DNA of 64,000 nucleotides from positions 1,472,113-1,536,112 of the forward strand of contig LODT01000035.1 of the NCBI GenBank assembly GCA_001606155.1, read 5' to 3'. The DNA comes from Tieghemostelium lacteum. Lineage: Eukaryota; Evosea; Eumycetozoa; Dictyosteliales; Raperosteliaceae. The notes beneath the pieces were generated by a model. It made no database searches. It saw only the letters and a list, made by a program, of their open reading frames with translations, and had not been told where the DNA came from. The translations under genes were made by a program, and so were the position numbers. Shown one piece after another: positions 46,126-56,330 of this stretch (position 1 is the first letter of the stretch; each line of letters begins with the position of its first letter).

Positions 46126-47376
46126 TTAATTTGAAATTTCTTCTTTTAATAATAATGATAATCTTTTTAGAGCTTCATTCATTTGTTCACTTGAGGCAAT
46201 TGAAAATGAAGCACGAACATGCGAAGAAATTTCAGAAGGATTAGTTAAAAATGCACAACCGGGTAATAAGATTACTTTTTTTTCAAGAGCCTTTTGTGAA
46301 ATTAATTTTTTACTATCACTAATACCTTTTAATTTCATCCAAAAGAACATTCCAGCTTGTGGTATATTATATTCAACTAGATCACCTAAATGTTCTAATA
46401 GAGCCGCAACAAATTGATCTCTTTTTTCTTTATAAAACTGTTGTACAGATTCAATGTGTTTATCAAAATTTTCTATACCCCATGAGGTTAGTAGTTGTTG
46501 AGCTATAACTTGGCTCATACCACTGGCATGTAAAGTAGATGATTGTTGGTGATATTGAATTTTTTCAATTAGAAATTGTGGTCCTGTTGCAAAACCAATA
46601 CGTAAACCTGATGATAAAATTTTTGATAAGGAATCAAATCGAATTACACGTCTATCCACATCCATTGAAAGGAATGATTTTTTTGATTTTTCCTCACCAT
46701 ATTGTAAATAAAAATATGGGTCATCTTCCAAAATTAATAAATTAAATTTTGATGCGATGGCATAGATTTCCTCTTTTCTTTTATCATTCATTGTTGATCC
46801 ACCAGGATTCTGACCAGTTGGTATTAAATATATTACCTTTGGAAATGGTTTATCACTTGGATGTGTAGATAGACGTTGTTCTAATTGATCTGGTTTCATA
46901 CCATATTCATCAGTTTCAATACCTATTATATTTAATGCTAGTGGTCTGAGTATAGATAGTGTACCACTATAAGTTGGTTCCTCAGTAATTATAGAATCAC
47001 CATCATTTAATAAAACCTCCATTGCCATTGATAATGCATCTTGTGATCCAGTTGTAATTATTAAATTCCATGATTCTCTATCTGTTAGATAGTGTTTTAC
47101 TTTTTGTAACTCTTTTAACCATAAACTTAATTTTGGTAATCCATAAGTTGGTAAATATTGTAATGCCAATTCTAAATCCTGTCCTTCTATTGTTAGACTA
47201 CTGGAATCTTTTAATTCCACTTTTATACTTTTAAATGGAAATGTACTGGGATTTGGTAATCCACCACCAAGTGATATCATTCCTGGTTGTTGTGATATTG
47301 CAATAATTTCTCTTATTGCTGATGGTCCTTTTAATTTACCTCTATTACTTATAAATTTATTATAATCTATTGTCAT
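46126..47376 (-). CDS. 2-aminoadipate / kynurenine aminotransferase (AADAT-like, PLP)
   Basis: An intronless 416-residue class I/II aminotransferase. It begins with the family block [12 protein letters not shown] and [15 protein letters not shown], typical of AADAT/LysN-type enzymes. The PLP-binding lysine lies in [24 protein letters not shown] and [12 protein letters not shown] carry the Asp and Asn that hold the cofactor. Likely substrates are 2-aminoadipate, kynurenine or aromatic amino acids with 2-oxoglutarate. No clear mitochondrial presequence is seen. The specificity is inferred from the family, not shown by the sequence. Confidence 0.92.
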   Translation of the reverse strand: MTIDYNKFISNRGKLKGPSAIREIIAISQQPGMISLGGGLPNPSTFPFKSIKVELKDSSSLTIEGQDLELALQYLPTYGLPKLSLWLKELQKVKHYLTDRESWNLIITTGSQDALSMAMEVLLNDGDSIITEEPTYSGTLSILRPLALNIIGIETDEYGMKPDQLEQRLSTHPSDKPFPKVIYLIPTGQNPGGSTMNDKRKEEIYAIASKFNLLILEDDPYFYLQYGEEKSKKSFLSMDVDRRVIRFDSLSKILSSGLRIGFATGPQFLIEKIQYHQQSSTLHASGMSQVIAQQLLTSWGIENFDKHIESVQQFYKEKRDQFVAALLEHLGDLVEYNIPQAGMFFWMKLKGISDSKKLISQKALEKKVILLPGCAFLTNPSEISSHVRASFSIASSEQMNEALKRLSLLLKEEISN

Positions 47377-47600
47377 TATGTTTCAAAGAGAATGAGAACA
47401 AGAATTAGAATGACGATAAAAAAATTAAAACTAAAAATCAAGATTTTTTATTCAATTTTAATAATAATTGGTTATAAAATATTAAATGAAATCCATCTTC
47501 AACTGGTGCTTGGGGTAAAATATCGATTAATCTGAAGAATTTTGTAAATGGCTCTACATTGTTTATTAAAGAGAAGTTCAAACAAGGCTAATCTATATCA

Positions 47601-47966
47601 ATGCAGATAGAGATAAAAAAAAAAGAGATGGAGACGAACGAAATCAATTATTTAAAAACACTATCACCAACATCTACAATCTCTTCGATCACAAACAAAA
47701 CATCAGTACAGGAGAGGGAGGAGAATTTAGAAGTTTATCAGATGATATTAGACGAAAACGAGAAGAGGGAGAAAGAGACAGAAATTATTGGCAACAAAGA
47801 AGAAGAGCTTAGGAGAAGAAGAGAGGGAGCTCAAAGGAGTGAACAGGATATTAAAAGAGAGGAGGATGAAATTAGAAGAATGGAAGAAGACATTCGAAGA
47901 GAAGAAGGAGACATTAGAAAACTGGAAGAAGACATTCAAAGAGAAGAAGGAGATATTAGAAGATGA
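47601..47966 (+). pseudogene. Charged coiled-coil fragment, probably a gene remnant
   Basis: A 121-codon frame, Glu/Arg/Lys-rich, with near-exact repeats such as MEEDIRREEGDIRKLEED. The frame ends abruptly at TGA. The same kind of sequence continues out of frame to about 48160 (for example SQDIRREEQEFERKK). Charge-repeat sequences can give open frames by chance, but the position directly before the transposase-like remnant on the same strand suggests it was the N-terminal part of that gene. Confidence 0.5.
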
Positions 47967-48272
47967 CCATAGAGATCCGAAAAAAGGGATTTAGTTCTCC
48001 AGATAGAACATACAACGTAACAAATAAGAGTTTATATTTATAATTAAACTTAACAATAGAGAAAGAAGCCAAGATATTAGAAGAGAAGAGCAAGAGTTCG
48101 AAAGAAAGAAAATAGAATTATAGAGGATATCTTTAGAAAAAAACAATCTGATAATCCAAAATTTAAACAATTATCAAAAAGAAACAGAGACACATTCAAA
48201 AAGGAATCAGGAAATATCCAATCAACTGGAGAAAAAGTTACAAAAAGAATTAAAACCTACAGGACCAAAATA

Positions 48273-49757
48273 TTGAACCACATGAAGAAATGTTACGAGC
48301 ATTTAGATTTATTACAACAGAATTGTCAATCTACATCAGAGGATTTGGTGAAGAAGTTAAACGAGTTGAAGAACTCTACACAATCTGCAAGCCAAAATGG
48401 AAAGATGGTATTATCTAATCTCCTGCATCTCATTAATAGCTTTCCAAAAAATAGTCCACACAGAAGACAGATTTTGTGAAAAAAGAAATCATTAGAGGTA
48501 GAAGGTACAGTTAATGGTAGATTTGACATACTTCTTTTATCCGATGAAAAAAAGACAATGTATGAAGAAGTTTACAGGCACACAATGGCTTTTCCCAAAC
48601 AAAGACAAGCATACAAAATTCAAAAGGACTCTGTTCTCAGTAACATTGAAGGAGATGAGGGTATGATCGTATTAGCAATAGATGGTGCCCATTGTGTGAA
48701 AAAAAGAAATCATTAGAGAAAGAAGCTACAGTTAATGGAGTATTTGATATAGAACTTTTATCAGAAGATAAAAGACTCTTGTACGAAGATGTTAGCAGAC
48801 ACGCAAGGGCTTTTCCCAAACAGAGACAAGCATACAAACTGCAAAAAGATTCTATTCTCAGTAACATTGATGGCGAAGAATGATAGTATTAGACTTTTCA
48901 CAACTCCAGGTACAACAAACCTTTAGACAAGATCTGATCATCTGTATTTACCGAAACTATGGAACGGTTGATAACCAAATGCAGATTCTAAAAACATACC
49001 ACTATGTTGCTCCTCCAAATGTATCAGCAGATATAAAGTTTGTCATTGGTTCACTATCTCATCTATTAACTCACTATAATGTACTTAATGAAATTAAAAA
49101 GGTTTATATATGGACAGATGGTTGTGCAAGACAATTTAAGCTTACAACAAACTTGGCAATGTGGGCCTATCTTCGTAGAATGGTTAACCCAGCCATTGAA
49201 ATTATTTATAATTTCTTTGGATCATATCATGGATTTAATATTTGTGATGCATCTGCTGCCAATGCAAAGAGGAAATTAAATCAAGAGCAGAGAAACTCTG
49301 GTGTAGCTTTCAGAACGAACACACAAATTATTGATTGTTTAAAAACTATGGTTAATACTGATGCCACCCATAGTTTAATCACATCCACTAAACCAGAAAT
49401 GTGTCATAAACTAGTCGGAATCAAGTCTTATCATATGTTTAAAATATTGGATACATCAATGAAGGTTTATAGTCACTCTCAACAAGGATTTCCAGAGTTT
49501 GAATTTGTATTCAACACAAGAGATCTTAGATCCATTGAAGATAGTATTCTCACCAATCCTACCCTAAAACCTATATTTGAACCAATAATTTCAGAAAGAA
49601 ATCAAGTGCGTGACCTTGGTGCGTTTTCACTTGCTCAACATGCCCAAATAGAATAATCATTGAATAGAGTAATTGATCTTGGTAGTGGTGAACAAGGATT
49701 TTCTTCTGTTGATATTCTTGCCCAAGTGGGAGCATCTGTAGTACATAGTTTAAATAA
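48273..49757 (+). pseudogene. Decayed DDE-transposase-like gene with internal duplication
   Basis: Reading frames join only across breaks. From 48273 the frame runs through an in-frame TGA (48478-48480) into a segment ending KRNH-stop (near 48715). A second, homologous segment (48692-48883) follows. The longest intact piece (48880-49656) has MIVLDFSQLQ, VYIWTDGCARQFK and FFGSYHGFNICDASAANAKR: Asp, Asp and a later acidic/His-rich block, as in transposase-derived DDE/RNase H folds of eukaryotes. After TAA at 49654-49656, the same frame continues to 49757 (SGEQGFSSVDILAQVGASVV). At least two stops plus a duplication make an intact protein unlikely. The transposon family is not certain. Confidence 0.65.
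48476..48880 (+). repeat. Tandem duplication of ~187 bp inside the transposase-like remnant
   Basis: Copies are 48476-48662 and 48695-48880, about 80% identical by eye; both encode AFPKQRQAYK followed by a Q-K-D-S-(V/I)-L-S-N-I stretch. The junction (TGTGTGAAAAAAAGAAATCATTAGAG) repeats the start of copy 1. Confidence 0.85.
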
Positions 49758-50063
49758 TTAAATCCTGAATAAAAAAATTGAATAATATTGTCGCAGGTTT
49801 TTCAAACTCAACATTATGTTATATAAACCTTCTATATATCTGTTTTTACTATCTGCATCTCAAAATATTGAATGTTATTTTTTTTATCTTTAAACATTAA
49901 AGTTGTAATGTTTTCTCATATTAATTATTTTGAATTTTTTTTATAAAAAAGGAGTCTCACCTTCTCGAAAAGAGTCTCATGTAATAAAAAAATTAAATCG
50001 TTAAAAATAAATTTCTATTAATTTAATTTTTTATTATTTTTAACTACATATTAAACTAATAGT
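49758..50063. other. Spacer inside the decayed-gene island
   Basis: 306 bp of A/T-rich sequence. A direct near-repeat AGTCTCACCTTCTCGAAAAGAGTCTCATG lies around 49951-49980. No frame is seen. Confidence 0.4.
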
Positions 50064-51058
50064 ATGGGAAGAAAGAATAGAAAGAATAGAACAAAAAAAC
50101 AAAAACAACAACAACAACAAGAACAACAACAACAACAAGAACTAGAACAACAACAACAGCCTCAAAAACCACCACCTACAGGACAACTTATAGGACAACA
50201 ACCTACAGCACAACAGCCTCAACAACCACCTACAGGACAACTTATAGGACATCAAATTGATTTACCGGGTGTATTATTATTAAATAGAATAGATCTATTG
50301 ACAAAAGAAAGAGATAGTTTGATAAAAGAAAGAGATAGTTTGGTAAAAAAAAGAGATGATTACAAAAACAAGTATTCATGAGCTTGAGATTTATAAAAAA
50401 GAGATATCACAGTTAAAGTCCCAAATTGATCTAATGTCTAAAGAAATATCAGATCTTAAAAATGAAAACAAGTCTATCATGTATGAAAACAAGTGTAGAC
50501 AGGATCTAATGTCTAAAGAAATATCTGATCTTAAAAATGAAAACAAGTGTAGACAGGATCTAATGTCTAAAGAAATATCAGATCTTTTAAGTTCAGATAT
50601 TTCTTTAGACGTTAGATCCTGTCTACACTTGTTTTCATACATGATAGATTTGTGAAATCAAGTTTAGTAAAGAAAAACTTATCCTTGGAGAGCTAGCCCG
50701 TCAGTTTGAAAAAGCAACATGCAGGGCGCTTTTGGGACCTAACACAAGAGTGTACTCATTGTCTCAAATAGAACAACATCTCACTCAAGAATCGTCAACA
50801 AAGTGGGCTATGATAAAAGCCAATATTAATTGGGTTGACTCAGCACAGTGGACTGTAGGAGAACTAAAGGAAATACGATTAAATGAAAGCTATCCTCTGG
50901 TTACACCTGATGGACTTCCTGTAACCAGGCAATACATCAACACAATTGCCCCCAAACATATTAATCAAAGACACAAAGCTGCAATTCTCAAAGACATAAA
51001 TATGCTGATAAATTTATTAGAACAATACAATGACCCTAGTCAACTTTATGTAGATTAA
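50064..51058 (+). pseudogene. Disrupted Gln-rich coiled-coil gene
   Basis: Three overlapping frames form one broken gene. 50064-50381 encodes a Lys/Gln-rich start, two copies of PPTGQLIG and a coiled coil (LTKERDSLIKERDSLVK). A +1 shift near 50370 would continue the coil into 50356-50655 (ISQLKSQIDLMSKEISDLK), which then runs into an inverted copy of itself and a TGA. From 50654 a third frame encodes ~134 residues (KFSKEKLILGELARQFEKAT ... HINQRHKAAILKDINMLINL), a helical domain I do not recognise. Either one gene was broken by frameshift and snap-back duplication, or the short frames are separate small genes. Confidence 0.5.
50469..50652. repeat. 60-bp inverted repeat with internal direct repeats (snap-back)
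   Basis: 50469-50528 and 50593-50652 are reverse complements with two mismatches. Between them is a further direct copy of ~45 bp (50537-50581). The right arm ends 1 base before the stop of the second frame. Confidence 0.95.
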
Positions 51059-51141
51059 TAACTCTCATACAATACCCCTATCCAACATCAATTTTACAAT
51101 AAAAAAGAACAGTCAGACTGTTAAAATTTTTATTTCACTTT

Positions 51142-52090
51142 TCATTGTGCAGGAATATAACGTTTACTTTGATCAAAATTTCTTTTAGCTTCATTCTTGT
51201 TGTGAAGATATTGAAATGTGAATAAATTATTGTTGGTATCTTTACTTAGAACATTTGCAGCATAATAGAAACCAATATTCCACAGTACAGATTGGCATTT
51301 ACCTCACAGGGAATTATTCCATCATTAGATAAAGTCGATGTCAATTCAGTGATATTAATCAGTAACACTAAACCTATAATATATTATGGTTATTATCCCT
51401 TTTAGAAGAGATTGGTAGGTGTTTATTAATTAGTAAACAGTCATTTGTCATCCCTAGATGACCATCATCTATACAATTTAAATACTAACATATGATAGAC
51501 AACAGTATAAGAAACCTTATTATTGATATATTGATATCCACCCACTGTTCCATCCTAAATAGTCATTATCATTAACAATTGACATACACTCTATGATGGA
51601 ATTAAGAGCAGACAATTTAATTGTTTGACCCTTGGTTTTTTTTTGTTCTTCTTTTCTTTTGTTCAGGTTATATTTATTGGTGCAAGAGTCTTTAAGAACC
51701 CTATTCTCTTAAGTTTCCCTCAGTGGAAGTCTTTAATGACTAGATAATGTTCAAGATAGAAACCTTTTGACCTTTGGGTAAAATTTTATCATCTTCAATC
51801 ATCATCATTTGGTACTGGAATTGATTCACTAGTAGTAGAGTAAATGCAAAAACTCGATTAAATTTCAAATCAAAATATTCAACTTGGTATAAAATTAACA
51901 AACTAATTCAAATCCAAATACCCATTTTATGGCTCTATCTAATGTATTTGCTGGTACTTTGATGAGTCTCCACTAGTGCTTTGACATCATACTGAATGTT
52001 CTTTCCATTCCGCTCTTTTGGCTATTTCAGCCTGTATATGATGGCTGACCAGTTCAGTTCTATCTCCATATTATCATGATTTTTCTTATT
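51142..52090 (-). pseudogene. Decayed minus-strand gene (not recognised)
   Basis: Coding-like blocks occur in several minus-strand frames in co-linear order. Going 5' to 3' from ~52080: SHHIQAEIAKRAEWKEHS, then YDVKALVETHQSTSKY, then SESIPVPNDDD (~51840), then DDKILPKGQKVSILNI, then KLSALNSIIECMSIVNDND (~51600), LNCIDDGHLGMTNDCLLI, LTSTLSNDGIIPCEVNANL and finally WNIGFYYAANVLSKD, ending RYIPAQ-stop at 51142-51144. Stops and frameshifts separate most blocks; at least one (near 51290) is a simple one-base shift. Some joins could be introns, but too many for an intact gene. The sequence is less A/T-rich than true spacers here. No family is recognised. Confidence 0.55.
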
Positions 52091-52304
52091 TCTAGAGCCA
52101 CAAAGTCGCCGATGTAAAGTACTAAGTATTAACAGTTACACTAAAAGGTCTTAAGATGATATTCATCCATTCCTGACTACCTTTTATGTATACTTTTATA
52201 CTAATCTATATTGTACTCGTGTGTAACTTGGTAAGGAGCATTCTTACATATCTTGATTTTTGGGGTGTGTAAATTTTTGACTAATTTTTTAAAGAATTGG
52301 AGCA

Positions 52305-52385
52305 GTCGATTTGGTAGAGTGGTTAATACGTTTGCCTGCTAAGCAAATTCCTTCGGGAGCGCAGGTTCGAACCCTGCAGTCGACG
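52305..52385 (+). tRNA. tRNA-Ser(GCT)
   Basis: The cloverleaf folds fully. The acceptor stem pairs GTCGATT with AGTCGAC (one G-T). The D stem is GTA/TAC with loop GAGTGGTTAA. The anticodon stem is TTTGC/GCAAA with loop CTGCTAA, giving anticodon GCT (AGC/AGT Ser codons). A class II variable arm (TCC-TTCG-GGA) marks a serine tRNA. The T arm is GCAGG-TTCGAAC-CCTGC, containing the B box GGTTCGAAC at 52364-52372. No intron is present. Confidence 0.96.
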
Positions 52386-52391
52386 TTTTTT
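52386..52391 (+). terminator. RNA polymerase III terminator
   Basis: A T6 run directly after the discriminator base of the tRNA-Ser gene, backed up by another T6 run at 52395-52400. Confidence 0.85.
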
Positions 52392-52466
52392 ATATTTTTT
52401 GATTTGTAAAAATTTGTGAATAAATAAAAATTTTTTTTTTTGTTTTTTTGATTGAATAATGAGAAA

Positions 52467-53570
52467 ATGGTAAAAATCCAACTACCAACAAACAACAATA
52501 TATTCTCATCATTAGTTTTAACACATTTTTGTGAAACTCATGGACCATCAGTAGTATTTACAACACAATCAGAGATTATAAATGAATACAATATATATGA
52601 ACAATTAAATACTGCTATACAAGAAAACAAAGTAAACAAAGAAGACCCATTAAATGAACAAAATACAACAATAAATATTGAGAAAAAGGAAGAAATTTTA
52701 ACATTACCACAATTATTTTCCAATCAAAATAATAATAATGAATTTTCACAATATAGAGATAATCTTAAACAACAACAAAATAGTAAAATATCAACTAGTT
52801 ATTCTGTACAATTAATAACAATATCAAATCAACAATCAAATATTAATAATAATATAACACCAAATAAATGTCCAACATGTTCATCATTATTAGGAGGACA
52901 AGCATTAGTATCACAAAACCTAAATAATTTACAAGAATTTTATATAAGTACACATCAACCATCTAATCATACCTATTCAATAATTAGAAATGCATGTGTA
53001 CGTTCACTTAGTTGTGAAGCAGTACCAGGTAGAGAAGGTCCAGTATTTATAAGTAGTAGTGATGGATATTTCCTAAGTTATATGTTTAAAGTAAATGATG
53101 CCAGAGCTAGAGGTTCAGCAAGATGGTATGGATTTTTATTAATTCAATCAGAACCATCATGCCTAGTAAATTATTTTAGTTGGATAGTATATTGTCTAAA
53201 AACTCTAGCAGAAGAGATAAAATCAAAAACCAACATTTATTTTGAAAAGGAAAAATCACAACAATCACAACAATCATCAGTAATTTCAAATATCTATAGA
53301 AGAGGTACTAGATCTGTACCTTTAAAACCATTAACTGAATTAATGGATGATCAAGTATATATTTATTTATAAATTTATTATCTACAATAATATATTTATT
53401 TATTTTTTATAGAATTTTTTTTAATAGATTACATAGATCATTTTCAAGTATATTATCGACATGTCAAATGAAATATCATATTTTAAAAGGTAGTAAAACT
53501 ATAATTAAAGAACAAATTGAAATTATAAAACAATTAAAGGATAAATTTAAAGATACACAATTTAAAAATC

Positions 53571-53611
<41 letters not shown>

Positions 53612-54492
53612 GAGGAACAAAATAATAATATAACAAATAATTTAAATTTAATTAATGGTAAAAATGTTGAAGAATTAATATCAATATTGGATAAAACATT
53701 TTTTCCAATGGAAAAAGAATTAATAAGTGGTTATTATCAAATTTATAAGCTGTTGGGTGAAGATAGATTAGGTTGTCTTATAAATCACGTATTAATTGGT
53801 AATCAAGTTATTATTAGAGGTTCAAATGAATCGCTAGTCTATTCTATGGTTTGTCTATTAGAATTATTAATACCAAAAGAATGTTGTAATGTAACCTATT
53901 ATAGTTTAGTATTTAAAGAAATTTGGGAATCAAATATTTTAGGTATACATTCCCAAGTATTAGTACCAAGACATATTGAATCTCAAAATTGTGCAATTAT
54001 TGATGTTGAATGTAAGTTTTGTATATTAAAAAACATATATAATAATAATATAATTAATAAATATCATTTTAGATTATGATAAGTCAAAAGAACCAGATGA
54101 CATTGATGATCCAAATAGATCAACTATTGACATGACATATAATCATGATGGTACATTGCCATTCATGACTTCACTATGTCAATCTATTTTATCAATAATC
54201 AAACAAAATATACCAAAACATTTAGAAACTATTCAAATTTTAACTTTAAAAGATGAATGGATAAGGTATGTTAATGAGTATTATTGTCTAATATATATAA
54301 ATATTAATATTAAATTATAGTAAAACTAAATCATTTTACGCTCTAAAAACTATAATTGAAAATGAAAAGGATAAAAAATTACCAACTTTTTTAAACATTA
54401 TTAATTGTAAATATCCAAAAGACATTGATATTTTAATGTTTTGGACTGTAAGTGTTAGAAAATGGTTTACAAATGAAAAGTTAAATAAATAA
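52467..54492 (+). CDS. flcn: Folliculin (FLCN)
   Basis: Folliculin, the DENN-family GAP subunit for Rag GTPases in TORC1 signalling. Family blocks are LTHFCETHGPSVVF, CPTCSSLLGG, the diagnostic ACVRSLSCEAVPGREGPVF, and GSARWYGFLLI; DENN strands follow. Exons: 52467-53354, 53413-54011, 54073-54265 and 54321-54492. The first in-frame ATG is 52467; a 5-codon out-of-frame uORF begins at 52459 and overlaps it. The exon 1/2 junction does not keep frame with the T8 run after the acceptor: exon 1 ends in phase 0 at CAA|GTATAT, but the conserved LHRSFSSILSTC frame needs one base less. Either an assembly error in the T-run, an unusual splice or a real mutation. A Gln run lies at 53574-53610. Confidence 0.88.
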
Positions 54493-54548
54493 AAATCCTA
54501 TTGTATAAAACCCTTTTTGTATAAATATATATTTTTATTATTTACAAT

Positions 54549-55802
54549 TTAATTTAAAATTTCAATTTGTTCATTTGTATTATTATTACTAAATATTGAA
54601 TCAATAGGTGTTATTGTTGTAGTATTAATTTTTGAAGTTTCACTATTTGAAATTGGTGATGATGATATTGATGTTATAATTGGTGTTGAAATGGATGATG
54701 ATAAATTATTATCTTCTTGAGATTTTACATCTTTTGTTGATTTACTTAAAATATTGGTAAAAAATGGAAATCTAAATGATGAAGTGGATTTCTTTTTTAA
54801 TGGAGATTCACTACCATTTGAATCATTTATATTATTTGTTTGCGAATTATTATTATTGTTTGATTGTAATGGTGGAGGTGTAATTGGTCTAAATATATTA
54901 TCATTATTTTCATTTGTATTAATACTAGACTGTATAGGAGTATTATTTTTAAAAAAGAAATTTATAGGAGATTGTCTTTTTGAAGAAAGAATTGGTAGTG
55001 ATGATTGATTTAAAATATTTAATGATTGTAAATTTGGATTAGAATTTGATAAATCTAATGGTTCGAAAAATGAAGATGATGGTGATAGTTTTTTAAATGA
55101 TAAATTGGGTGAACTTGATGATAATTCCATAGTTTCATTATTTTTTCCTTCAACTACTGGTTTTGGAATCATTGATGAGGATTTGTTTAATATAAATGAA
55201 TTTTTTGTTGTTGGTAAACTTAATCTAGATTCTTTTGTTATCTTTAATTGTTCTTCATCACATGAAAATTTATCATCCTTTTTTTGTTCATTATTATTAT
55301 TATTATGATATTGGTGGATTGTAGAAACTAAAACTGGAATTGTATATGGTATAGTATTTTTAATAATTATTGGTAAATAATTCATTAGTGTACTAGATAG
55401 TATATTATTTATAGCTCTTGTTGATTGTTCATCTGATAATATTTCATTTACAATGTGAATAGTTTTTGTATTATTTCTATTATAATTTACATAACTATTA
55501 ATTGGTTCTTGTTGTTCTTGTTGTTCTTGTTCTTGTTGTTGTTTTTGACTTGATATTAAATTAATTAAATTAATTTTAATTTTAATTAATAATGGTGAAA
55601 TGGAATATGCTTCTTTTAAATCATCAGTAGATGCTAATGTAATCCATTCATTTTCATTATCTAAATATAATATAGAATATATACTATCATTTGATAATTG
55701 ATATAATGATGTTAAATTATAACATAGACATGAAAAACTACATTCTTTTAATCTAAATCTTCTTTTGTCTTCTCCCAATTCTGATTTTATTAATATATTC
55801 AT
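54549..55802 (-). CDS. PB1-domain protein, low-complexity body
   Basis: An intronless 417-residue protein. Residues 1-80 look like a PB1 fold: a basic first strand (MNILIKSELGEDKRRFRL) and a later acidic stretch (YLDNENEWITLASTDDLKEAY), the usual two faces used for PB1-PB1 pairing. The rest is Ser/Asn/Gln-rich without recognisable domains, apart from a short hydrophobic helix (LMNYLPIIIKNTIPYTIPVL) around 140-165. It is convergent with folliculin (56-bp gap). The p62-like protein at 25 kb is the other PB1 protein in this window. The partner is unknown. Confidence 0.72.
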   Translation of the reverse strand: MNILIKSELGEDKRRFRLKECSFSCLCYNLTSLYQLSNDSIYSILYLDNENEWITLASTDDLKEAYSISPLLIKIKINLINLISSQKQQQEQEQQEQQEPINSYVNYNRNNTKTIHIVNEILSDEQSTRAINNILSSTLMNYLPIIIKNTIPYTIPVLVSTIHQYHNNNNNEQKKDDKFSCDEEQLKITKESRLSLPTTKNSFILNKSSSMIPKPVVEGKNNETMELSSSSPNLSFKKLSPSSSFFEPLDLSNSNPNLQSLNILNQSSLPILSSKRQSPINFFFKNNTPIQSSINTNENNDNIFRPITPPPLQSNNNNNSQTNNINDSNGSESPLKKKSTSSFRFPFFTNILSKSTKDVKSQEDNNLSSSISTPIITSISSSPISNSETSKINTTTITPIDSIFSNNNTNEQIEILN

Positions 55803-55985
55803 ATTTATATAATTATTATAACAAATAAATAAAATTTTATAAAAGTCAATATTTTCTTCTTTCTTATAAAGAATATTTAATGATTACTCAACACACTTTT
55901 TGATTTTTTTATTTTCTTTTTTTTTATTAAATTTAATTTTCAAATAATTTTTTAAATCTAATATAATCACAAAATTTGTAAAATC

Positions 55986-56017
<32 letters not shown>

Positions 56018-56330
56018 ACTTAAAATTTTAAAAATGGTAATTTTATTGGATTAAAATTTTATTAAAAATAGATAAAAAACAATTTAAACGATTTAAAGCT
56101 ATAATTGGATAATGATTAATAAAAAACTGCAGTTTACAAAATTTTTTATAATTGGAATAAAAACATTTAAAATAGAAAATGTGTGTTGTGTGAGTTTATT
56201 TGATAAAATATTATTGATCAATTAAATTATAACCAATAAAAATATAAAAAAAATTTATTATTTAAACCTTTATAAATTCTATAAATTTTATTCATTTATT
56301 CTATATTTATATATATTTATTTAAAAAGAA
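55803..56330. other. Divergent promoter region
   Basis: 528 bp between divergent genes, very A/T-rich, with an A25-type run at about 55986-56010. Nothing else is recognised. Confidence 0.5.

Noticed and set aside
47748-47939. 63-codon minus-strand Phe/Ser-rich frame
   Set aside because: Complement of the Glu/Arg-rich coiled-coil repeats.
50391-50642. 83-codon minus-strand frame resembling the plus-strand coil
   Set aside because: It exists only because the region is a palindrome; not an independent gene.
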